DNA from: an uncultured Paraglaciecola sp.
Lineage (GTDB): Bacteria; Pseudomonadota; Gammaproteobacteria; Enterobacterales; Alteromonadaceae
Reading direction: 5' to 3'
Assembly (NCBI RefSeq): GCF_937123705.1
Contig: NZ_CAKZKO010000139.1
Coordinates: 124,001 to 188,000, forward strand
Length of the DNA stretch: 64,000 nucleotides
In this document: positions 17,957-25,639 of the stretch, in pieces
How positions within the stretch are numbered: position 1 is the first letter of the stretch
How the letters are laid out: every line of letters begins with the position of its first letter
Notes under the pieces: generated by a model
Told to the model about the DNA's origin: nothing
The model's database searches: none
Seen by the model: the letters and a program-made list of their open reading frames with translations, nothing else
Position numbers and translations under genes: made by a program

Positions 17957-20749
17957 TTAGAAATTAGCACGAACACCAAAAGCATAGCGGGCTCCAGTAT
18001 CTTGGATCTGCGTGATTTGATTTGAGAATCGACCATGCTTGAAGGTTTCTTCACCGGTTAAGTTAATGCCTTCAAAGAAAATCGTGAAGTTTTCGTTGAT
18101 GTCATAACTGGCACTTGCATCCCATTGTCCGTAAGTATCTACAAAGTTAGGCTCGCCAGTACCACCTGCCAATGTTTGTAAGAAGGCTTCACGATTGTTA
18201 TAGGCTAATCGTGCCTGCCAACCATCTTGTTCATAAAACACCACAAAGTTTTGAGAATCACTTAACCCTTCTAAAGCAAAGGTTTGAGATACAGTAGTAT
18301 CTATTTCAGCATCACTGTTGACCACAGTTGCGTTAGCCGTGAAGCCAAAACCATTATCCCATACATGAGTCAGGGCAATTTCAAAACCATTGACACTGGC
18401 CGTTTCACCATTTTGAGGACGACTGACGAAGAAGTCTTCGGTGGCACCTTGTAATTCATCGGCAATGATTAAGTCTGGATCATCACAATTGCCACAGATG
18501 TTGCCCGGATTACCGGCACGACCTGCCAATGCAAATGTTTCTAGTCCTCTTACTGTGGTAATAAAGTCTTCTACTTCTTTATTGAAGTAAGCAAAACTCA
18601 ATGAGCTTGCATCAGCAAAATACCACTCGTAAGAAATATCCCAGTTCTCAGACAAGAAAGGTTTTAATGCAGGGTTACCACCCGACGCTGTTAAGTTTTG
18701 TAAACGAGGCTGTCCAAAGTTAGTAACAGGTGACATTTGTGACAAAGTAGGTCGTGTCATGGAGTCATAGAAAGAAAAGCGTAATACCATATCGTCTTGC
18801 AAGTCTAACTTGAAGTTAACACTAGGCAATAAATTCGCGTAGCTGCCACCTTTAGTAATTGGCTCTGCATCACCTGCGTAAACATTCTGGAATACCGTTC
18901 TATCACTGGTTGCTTCTATATCAGACAACACTTGTGATGCGCCATCTACTGATGTTTTAGTTTCACTGTAACGCGCGCCCACATTGACAGTCCAAGGCAT
19001 ATCACCTAATTCACCTTCAAATACAAAATCTAAATATAAGCTAGTGACTTCTTCGCTTACAATGGCAAACCCATTGGTACGCTCAGGGATCCAGTAATTA
19101 TTTTCAGCTATAAATGCAGCAGTTGAACCCAGAGGGAATCCTAAGGTTGCATCATTACTGGCTTGCAAGCTAGTGTCGTTTATCAAAGTATCAAACCAAG
19201 CTAAACCATCATATGAATACCAAGTATCGGTCACACCATCGAAGAAGTTGTTAGCAGTATAAGACTCTAAAATACCTGAAGGCACTTCACTACGGTAACC
19301 ACCGTACAGGCTGTTTAGACCACCCACTTCACTGTATGGCTGGATGCTTTTTTCGCGGTCTTGGAAATAGCCTCCAAATTTCATACTAGTGAAGGTATCG
19401 CTATCAGGTGTATAGGTAAAATCAGCTTTTAGTTCGGTCAGCTCATCTATATTGTTTCTTGCGCCGCCTTTATTGGCAATATGTGTACGCGCCCGGGCAA
19501 TATCAGGTATACCACTGGCACTAAAATCATCATGCTGAGTAGTAAAACTATCCCCTTCTAAAGTAGAAGAAAAGTTATTGATCATACCAATAACGGTAAA
19601 ATAAGTACCGCCATCTGAGGTATCATCTGTGGCTTTTGAAGTGGAAATATCAAAATCTGCTTTCAGATTTTCGCGTATATCCCACTCTACATTTAGACCA
19701 AAGGCTTCCAAAGATGAATCACGGCGGCCTTGAGTGTTTTCTACAAAATCAGTCGCTGCACCTCCACCTACTTGGTCAATATAGGTGGCAGTTCTGGTTT
19801 CGGGATCAACAGTGACACTACCTACACGAGTGGGTTCGTACCAAGCGGCTAGATCATGTTGTACTGAGTCCACTTCAAATTCTGATAAGAAACCATCAAA
19901 GGTAATAGAAATTTCATCATTAGGGGCATATTGCAAAACAAGTGATGCGTTAGTACGGGTTCTTTCTTGTACATCAGAGATGTGATCCACGTTACGTGGA
20001 ATATAAATGTTGGTGGCCAACACTTCGCCAGCCGTATTAGAAACGTCAATACCAGGACGCCAGCCGCTGGTACCAATAGTATTAATATCCACATTTCTCT
20101 GCTGATGAGATGCAGCGAATAACACTCCGAATCTGTCATCATTAAAGGTATTACTAACCAGCACAGATGCACTTGGAGAAGTCTCTTCATTTAGACTTTC
20201 ATAGGTACCTTTAACTGTACCTGCGACTCTAAAACCATCGATATCGAATGGTCTAGCGGTCGTGGTATTAATAGTGGCGCCTATACCGCCTTCTTGCAAC
20301 GCCGCATTGGTACTCTTATATACATTAGCACCGCTGATCATTTCCGCAGCTAGCACATCAAAACTAAAAGCGCGGCCTACATTATCGGTAGCCATCTGGC
20401 GACCATTTAGCAATACCGCATTAAATTGTGGGCCAAAACCACGTACCGATACAAGGCGACCTTCACCGCCGCTTCTATCAATGGACACACCAGTGATACG
20501 TTGCAATGATTCGGCAACGTTCATGTCTGGGAACTTACCTAAATCTTCTGCCGCAATACCATCAGATACTATTAGTGACTCTTTTTTGTCTGACATTGCA
20601 CGCTTTAAACTACTCACAATACCACGTACTTCAATCACTTCAGTGGTGTCATCGGCAGCGGCATCTTGAGCCATTGCCTGCAAAGACAACCCTGCTGCTG
20701 GTACTAATAATGCGGCTTTAACGGCCGTCCAAAGATAGTTTTTTTTCAT
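17957..20749 (-). CDS. TonB-dependent receptor
   Basis: Outer-membrane beta-barrel receptor for active uptake. 930 residues from the ATG at 20749, chosen because AGGA lies eight bases upstream and a signal peptide follows (MKKNYLWTAVKAALLVPAAG to QAMAQD). The frame is open for 35 more codons upstream but without signal features. The TonB box region is TTEVIEVRG. The plug has DLGKFPDMNVAESLQRITGVSIDR and RGFGPQFNAVLLNGRQ, and the barrel ends with FGVRANF. The plug sequence is typical of the large carbohydrate-linked receptors of Alteromonadales. It is divergent from an alpha-galactosidase gene, which suggests a galactoside as ligand. Confidence 0.93.
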   Translation of the reverse strand: MKKNYLWTAVKAALLVPAAGLSLQAMAQDAAADDTTEVIEVRGIVSSLKRAMSDKKESLIVSDGIAAEDLGKFPDMNVAESLQRITGVSIDRSGGEGRLVSVRGFGPQFNAVLLNGRQMATDNVGRAFSFDVLAAEMISGANVYKSTNAALQEGGIGATINTTTARPFDIDGFRVAGTVKGTYESLNEETSPSASVLVSNTFNDDRFGVLFAASHQQRNVDINTIGTSGWRPGIDVSNTAGEVLATNIYIPRNVDHISDVQERTRTNASLVLQYAPNDEISITFDGFLSEFEVDSVQHDLAAWYEPTRVGSVTVDPETRTATYIDQVGGGAATDFVENTQGRRDSSLEAFGLNVEWDIRENLKADFDISTSKATDDTSDGGTYFTVIGMINNFSSTLEGDSFTTQHDDFSASGIPDIARARTHIANKGGARNNIDELTELKADFTYTPDSDTFTSMKFGGYFQDREKSIQPYSEVGGLNSLYGGYRSEVPSGILESYTANNFFDGVTDTWYSYDGLAWFDTLINDTSLQASNDATLGFPLGSTAAFIAENNYWIPERTNGFAIVSEEVTSLYLDFVFEGELGDMPWTVNVGARYSETKTSVDGASQVLSDIEATSDRTVFQNVYAGDAEPITKGGSYANLLPSVNFKLDLQDDMVLRFSFYDSMTRPTLSQMSPVTNFGQPRLQNLTASGGNPALKPFLSENWDISYEWYFADASSLSFAYFNKEVEDFITTVRGLETFALAGRAGNPGNICGNCDDPDLIIADELQGATEDFFVSRPQNGETASVNGFEIALTHVWDNGFGFTANATVVNSDAEIDTTVSQTFALEGLSDSQNFVVFYEQDGWQARLAYNNREAFLQTLAGGTGEPNFVDTYGQWDASASYDINENFTIFFEGINLTGEETFKHGRFSNQITQIQDTGARYAFGVRANF

Positions 20750-21132
20750 TTGATGTGTCCTGTGTTTGCCTAGTAAATTATTATTTTTAAGAATGTAATA
20801 AACCGGTGTCTCCATGGGTATGATTGTTATAAAGATCCCTTGGCTAAGTCTCACTCAGCTAATAACAACTCACCAACATTTTTCACTCTTTATGTTAGCA
20901 ATTTTCTAACTTACACTTATATAAGACAAAAGAATATTACTATTTGTGATGATCATCCTTCACTATTGCTTATATTTTTACTAGCAATCAAGTGTTTAGC
21001 GGATTAGAAGAGGCATCAAAATGTAGAGTAAAGACTGGTTTCAATTGCAAAAGCGATTGATATCACGGTATAAATCTATCCTATTCTCTGATCATCACTT
21101 TTTTGTGGCTTTTAAATTAAGGTTAAACTCCA
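20750..21132. other. Divergent regulatory region, receptor / alpha-galactosidase
   Basis: 383 bases between the two divergent starts. It holds the receptor ribosome site (AGGA near 20760), AT-rich DNA at 20880-20990 and an inverted repeat at 21041-21060. I could not fix the promoters by eye. Confidence 0.4.
21041..21060. promoter_or_regulatory. LacI-type operator-like palindrome before the alpha-galactosidase
   Basis: TCAATTGC (21041-21048) and GCGATTGA (21053-21060) match as an inverted repeat with one mismatch around a 4-base centre. About 20 bases with a central symmetric core is the usual form for LacI-family sites in sugar loci. No LacI gene is in the window. Confidence 0.35.
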
Positions 21133-23292
21133 GTGAAAAACGCCGTGCAGAACTATATATCTTTAACTGGTCGTAACAGTAGCTTGGTCATCGATTGCAA
21201 TAATGATGCACCGCAAATCATGTACTGGCGCGAAAAATTATCGGCCCAAAGCACGGCGCAGATGATGAGCTTGCTGCGCTTACGGCAAGAAGCCCCCGCG
21301 TCACCTATTAAAGAAATTCGCCGCTCTTTAACGCCCACAACAGGTCAAGGGTATACCGGACATCCGGGTATAAGCTTGCACGGCGAGACAGATCAATGGT
21401 CTGTGGCTACCGATATTTCAAAAGTAGAATGTGTTGCGCCCAATCACTACGAAATCACCAATACCGACCGCAATCGTAATATTGTCATTATTCACACTAT
21501 CAAGATGGATGCTGAGACCGATGTAGTGGCTGTTTCAACAGAATTAGTGAACCACAGCGACAGTGCCATAAGCTTAGATTGGTGCGCCGCCGCAACCATT
21601 CCAATACCCAGCTATTTTAAGCATATTATTGGCTTTGAAGGTCACTGGGCCGGAGAGTTTCAAGAACATCATCTAGAGCAACATTTTGGGGCCTATGTGC
21701 GAGAAAATCGCCGCGGTAGAACATCCCACGATAGTTTTCCAGGCCTAATCATGCGCACTAAAGCCACCGACCAGTTACAAGGTGAGGCTTATGGGTTTCA
21801 TCTAGGTTGGAGTGGCAATCATAAAATTATCGCAGAGAAAATGGGCGATGGTCGTGCTTATGTGCAAATAGGTGAACTACTACTGCCCGGTGAAATGACC
21901 TTGCAACAGGGTGAAAGTTACCGCTCCCCCACTCTTTACGCCAGTTACAGTAGCGGTGGATTATCAGCGCTTTCCCAGCAATATCATCAATATGTTCGCA
22001 GCCACTTAATTCGCCAGTCAGTTAAAAATAAGCCCCGCCCTGTGCATTACAACACCTGGGAAGGGATATATTTTGATCATGATGTAGATACACTAAAAGA
22101 CTTGGCCAGCCGCGCCGCAGCCATTGGCGCCGAGCGTTTTGTTTTAGATGATGGCTGGTTTATTGGCCGTGATGATGATAGCGCGGGCTTAGGTGATTGG
22201 TATGTTGATAAAAAGTATTATCCTAGTGGCTTAACCCCGTTAATTGACCACGTTAAAGCACAAGGCTTAGAGTTTGGCCTTTGGTTTGAGCCCGAAATGG
22301 TCAACCCCAATAGCAACCTATATCGCGCCCATCCAGATTGGGTGTTAGGCACCCCGCCTAATCAACAACTAGGCTTTCGCAATCAACTGGTCTTAGATTT
22401 AAGTCGCCAAGAAGTATTCGATTACTTATATGCGCGCATTGATAGCATATTAACCGAATATGATATTGCCTACATTAAATGGGATATGAACCGAGATATC
22501 AATCACCCGGGCGGCGCCAACGGCAAACCCGCTATTCACAACCAAACTCACGCTTTTTACCAACTAGTGGCGAAATTAAAGTCTGCCCACCCTAAGGTTG
22601 AAATTGAAAGTTGTGCCTCGGGCGGTGGCCGCGCCGATTATGGGGTGTTAGCCCATACTGACCGCATTTGGACCTCTGATTCAAACGATGCCCTAGAACG
22701 ACTAAAAATTCAAAAAGGGTTTTCGTACTTTTTCCCCGCTGAATTAATGGGCTCACACGTTGGCCCTAGGGACTGCCATATTACCCATAGAAACATCAAC
22801 ATGGCGATGCGCGCCTCTGTGGTGTTATTCGGTCATATGGGCATGGAAATGGACTTGCGAGAATTAACTGACGAAGAAACAGTCGAACTCAAAGCCATGG
22901 TGGCGCTGTACAAACAACATCGCCATTTAGTGCACTCAGGCGATTTATTTCGCTTAGAGTTACCGGAATATATGCATGGACTGGGCATAGTCGCACAAGA
23001 CCAATCCCAAGCGCTATTTTCATACAGCTTAATTACAGCTAGTTCTGCATCCTTGCCTGACCAATTCCATTTTGCCGGATTAGATAAACATGCCATTTAT
23101 CAACTCGATATTATCTGGCCCATTAAGTCTGGCGATCGCTGGCCGAAAGCCTCGGTATTTAATTTTAAAACTCACTTACCCGATGTAGACGGCAAGCAAT
23201 TTTCAGGGGAAGTATTGATGCAATTGGGTATGCAATTACCTTTGTTGACTCCTCAAAGCAGTTTAATTTTTCATTTATCCAAAGTAGGGTAG
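21133..23292 (+). CDS. Alpha-galactosidase, glycoside hydrolase family 36
   Basis: Retaining hydrolase that removes terminal alpha-galactose. The 719 residues form an N-terminal beta domain (about 1-310), a TIM barrel and a C-terminal beta domain, as in GH36. Motifs are NTWEGIYFD (307-315), VLDDGWFIGRDDD (337-349), GLWFEPEMVNP (382-392), the nucleophile Asp451 in IKWDMNRD, CASGGGRADYG (494-504) and acid/base Asp516 in WTSDSNDA. There is no signal peptide, so it acts in the cytoplasm on small substrates that have been imported. The start is GTG with AAGG about ten bases upstream. Beside glpK, glpD and galM the likely substrate is a galactosyl-glycerol, though raffinose or melibiose cannot be excluded. 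Confidence 0.94.
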   Translation: MKNAVQNYISLTGRNSSLVIDCNNDAPQIMYWREKLSAQSTAQMMSLLRLRQEAPASPIKEIRRSLTPTTGQGYTGHPGISLHGETDQWSVATDISKVECVAPNHYEITNTDRNRNIVIIHTIKMDAETDVVAVSTELVNHSDSAISLDWCAAATIPIPSYFKHIIGFEGHWAGEFQEHHLEQHFGAYVRENRRGRTSHDSFPGLIMRTKATDQLQGEAYGFHLGWSGNHKIIAEKMGDGRAYVQIGELLLPGEMTLQQGESYRSPTLYASYSSGGLSALSQQYHQYVRSHLIRQSVKNKPRPVHYNTWEGIYFDHDVDTLKDLASRAAAIGAERFVLDDGWFIGRDDDSAGLGDWYVDKKYYPSGLTPLIDHVKAQGLEFGLWFEPEMVNPNSNLYRAHPDWVLGTPPNQQLGFRNQLVLDLSRQEVFDYLYARIDSILTEYDIAYIKWDMNRDINHPGGANGKPAIHNQTHAFYQLVAKLKSAHPKVEIESCASGGGRADYGVLAHTDRIWTSDSNDALERLKIQKGFSYFFPAELMGSHVGPRDCHITHRNINMAMRASVVLFGHMGMEMDLRELTDEETVELKAMVALYKQHRHLVHSGDLFRLELPEYMHGLGIVAQDQSQALFSYSLITASSASLPDQFHFAGLDKHAIYQLDIIWPIKSGDRWPKASVFNFKTHLPDVDGKQFSGEVLMQLGMQLPLLTPQSSLIFHLSKVG

Positions 23293-23392
23293 TGTAGGTG
23301 AATACCTGATGACATAAAAACATGATCTTTTACTTTACCGCGGCAAGCTATAGACTCAATGCCAATCTAATAATAAATAAGGAACCATTACA

Positions 23393-24589
23393 GTGAATAA
23401 ACTTTTTAAAATCAGCACTTTATTTGCGGTTAGTGCATTAAATATCGGTAGCGCTACAGCTATCGAAGTAAGTGAAAAAGCCCACAAACTGGCTCAAGAA
23501 AACATCATTATTGATTCTCATATAGATGTGCCCTATCGCCTCGAAGAAAAATGGGAAGATGTGACTAAAGCCACCAAAGGCGGTGATTTTGATTACCCTC
23601 GCGCTAAACAAGGCGGCCTAAATGCGCCTTTTATGTCAATTTATATTCCCGCAAGTTTAGATAGTTCTGACACCTCCACTAAATTAGCCGACAAGCTGAT
23701 TGATTACGTTGAAGCCATAGTAGGCCGTGCCCCTAACAAATTTGCCATTGCATCCAGTACCGCAGATGTTGAACAACAATTTGCTCAAGGTTTGATTTCA
23801 TTGCCGTTGGGTATGGAAAACGGCTCACCTATTCAAGGTGATTTGGCCAACCTACATCATTTTTATGAACGTGGTATTCGTTATATAACCCTTGCTCATT
23901 CACAAGCGAATCACATTTCTGATTCGTCTTATGATCTACGCAGAAAGTGGAAAGGCTTAAGTCCTTTTGGCAAGGAATTGGTGCAAGAGATGAACAAGGT
24001 AGGCGTGTTGATTGATATTTCTCATGTATCTGATGCCGCTTTTTATCAAGCTATCGAGTTATCTAAAACTCCTGTGATTGCCTCACATTCTTCATTACGT
24101 GCTTTTACACCTGGTTTTGAGCGCAACATGGACGACGATATGATCAAAGCCCTTGGTAAAAATGGCGGGGTGATCCAAATTAACTTCGGCTCAACCTTTG
24201 TGACTAAACGGGCTAATGCTTGGAGCAATAATCTCAAAGCTAAACGTAAAGAGCTTGAAGAAAAACTCGGTAAAGATAGTGACGAACTAAAAGCCGCTAT
24301 GATGGCATTTATGCAAGAGTCCCCTTTCCCCTATGCGACGTTAGACACAGTGCTGGATCATATTGACCATGTAGTGAAATTGATTGGCATCGACCATGTT
24401 GGTATAGGCTCAGATTATGATGGTGTGGGTGATTCCCTACCTACCGACTTAAAAGATGTGTCAGCTTACCCTAACTTAATCCAAGGCCTGTTAAATCGCG
24501 ATTACAGCGACAAGGACATAGTCAAAATACTCGGTGGTAACTTTTTACGAGTGTGGAAAGCCAACGAAGTCTACGCTGCAAAACACTAA
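23393..24589 (+). CDS. Membrane dipeptidase-type metallopeptidase (family M19)
   Basis: 398 residues: a signal peptide (about 1-23) followed by the M19 renal-dipeptidase fold. The metal-binding DSHIDVPYRL (with HxD), the ENGSPI segment, the DISHVSD motif, VIASHSSLRAF and IGSDYDGVGD are all present. These zinc enzymes cleave dipeptides, often D-containing, in the periplasm. The GTG start has AAGGA nine bases upstream. It follows the alpha-galactosidase by 100 bases on the same strand; whether it belongs to the same pathway is unclear. Confidence 0.92.
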   Translation: MNKLFKISTLFAVSALNIGSATAIEVSEKAHKLAQENIIIDSHIDVPYRLEEKWEDVTKATKGGDFDYPRAKQGGLNAPFMSIYIPASLDSSDTSTKLADKLIDYVEAIVGRAPNKFAIASSTADVEQQFAQGLISLPLGMENGSPIQGDLANLHHFYERGIRYITLAHSQANHISDSSYDLRRKWKGLSPFGKELVQEMNKVGVLIDISHVSDAAFYQAIELSKTPVIASHSSLRAFTPGFERNMDDDMIKALGKNGGVIQINFGSTFVTKRANAWSNNLKAKRKELEEKLGKDSDELKAAMMAFMQESPFPYATLDTVLDHIDHVVKLIGIDHVGIGSDYDGVGDSLPTDLKDVSAYPNLIQGLLNRDYSDKDIVKILGGNFLRVWKANEVYAAKH

Positions 24590-24600
24590 AGCGTCACCTG

Positions 24601-24627
24601 AAAGAGCCCTTTATTTGGGCTCTTTTT
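24601..24627 (+). terminator. Rho-independent terminator after the dipeptidase
   Basis: AAAGAGCCC (24601-24609) and GGGCTCTTT (24617-24625) form a perfect 9-base stem around a 7-base loop, with a T-run. Confidence 0.88.
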
Positions 24628-24728
24628 GCATTCAATTCTAAATAATGACTGTCTATCTTTTTTACATTTTCTTAGAGTGATAAGTTGGAATGTAGATATA
24701 ATGCTTAAAATACAACAACTTAAAATAA

Positions 24729-24744
24729 TGGCTCGAAAGCTGCT
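24729..24744 (+). promoter_or_regulatory. Sigma-54-type promoter for the PEP-CTERM gene
   Basis: TGGCTCGAAAGCTGCT has the -24 GG and -12 GC exactly 12 bases apart and fits the TGGCACG-N4-TTGCW consensus with two or three differences. Transcription would begin near 24755, about 64 bases before the start codon. PEP-CTERM genes are often driven by sigma-54 with a PrsR-type activator in other bacteria. Confidence 0.5.
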
Positions 24745-24818
24745 TACTTACGTCAATATAGTGAAATCTCATCTGGGTTAAATAAAACCCATTGTTTAAT
24801 ATAAAAAGGAATCATCAA

Positions 24819-25394
24819 ATGACATTGCGTAGTTTACTAAAAAGCCTTATTGCAATTTCAGCCTTGTGCTTATCACTGAATGCGTCAGCTAATCTTATTT
24901 TTAACTTTGACAAAAACCTTGAAAATAATTTGACCTTAATCGAATACCGAATTGATAACTACATTTTAAAAGTCACTACGCCAACCAATAACGGTTCGAT
25001 TTTTACAGGTGGAGCCGGACGTTTAGCGGTACTAAGTGACACCATACAAGATAAAAACAATAATATTGGCAGGGCAGAGCAATTAGATTTTTTATTAACA
25101 GATTTAAATGGAAACGCAGTGAATTTTAACGGCCAACTTAACATTGTATTTTCGGGTTGGGATAAGAAAGATCGCGCTAGAATAAGTGGTGCAGGTATAG
25201 ACAACACTACTTATGGAAATGATAACGGTACTTTTTCAACCTTTCTGTCAGGTGACGGGTTTAGTGTAAAAGGCCATAGAGCCGGCGACGGTTTTAGAGT
25301 TTCTCAAGTCGCGCTCATTCCTGAACCATCGACTCTTGCGGTTCTTTCCTTAGGTTTACTTGCTTTTAGTTTGCGAAGGTTTAAGCATAACTAG
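24819..25394 (+). CDS. PEP-CTERM sorting domain protein
   Basis: 191-residue secreted protein. The start at 24819 has AAGGA eight bases upstream and gives a clean signal peptide (MTLRSLLKSLIAISALCLSL to ASA). The middle part (about 27-165) has no recognised family; it is rich in Asn, Gly and Asp, with many short beta-type segments. The C-terminus is a standard PEP-CTERM tag: PEPSTLAVLSLGLLAFSL then the basic RRFKHN. Such proteins are processed by exosortase and released or anchored at the surface, often with exopolysaccharide. No exosortase is in the window. Confidence 0.88.
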   Translation: MTLRSLLKSLIAISALCLSLNASANLIFNFDKNLENNLTLIEYRIDNYILKVTTPTNNGSIFTGGAGRLAVLSDTIQDKNNNIGRAEQLDFLLTDLNGNAVNFNGQLNIVFSGWDKKDRARISGAGIDNTTYGNDNGTFSTFLSGDGFSVKGHRAGDGFRVSQVALIPEPSTLAVLSLGLLAFSLRRFKHN

Positions 25395-25430
25395 GTTATT
25401 CCGTATCTAACTTATAGTTTTTTTTCTAAA

Positions 25431-25460
25431 AAAGCACCTTATTGAATAGGTGCTTTTTTT
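25431..25460 (+). terminator. Rho-independent terminator after the PEP-CTERM gene
   Basis: AAAGCACCT (25431-25439) and AGGTGCTTT (25448-25456) form a stem with an 8-base loop and a run of seven T. A-rich DNA precedes it. Confidence 0.88.
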
Positions 25461-25639
25461 ATGCATTATTTTGTTGCATCTGTTTGCTTCTAACACCTAA
25501 TCTGCCAGGACCCTCTATCTTTGGAATAGTACAGACCCCGAACTCTATATAGAACCATCAACTATTTTAGCTATTCAGCTATAAATCTTGCTAGTTTCAA
25601 CTAGCCTTAAACCATTCCTTGTAGGCAGTGGTATCAATC

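Noticed and set aside
23393..24589. Dipeptidase as part of the galactosyl-glycerol pathway
   Set aside because: Same strand and close, but its chemistry does not fit the pathway. I do not claim a link.
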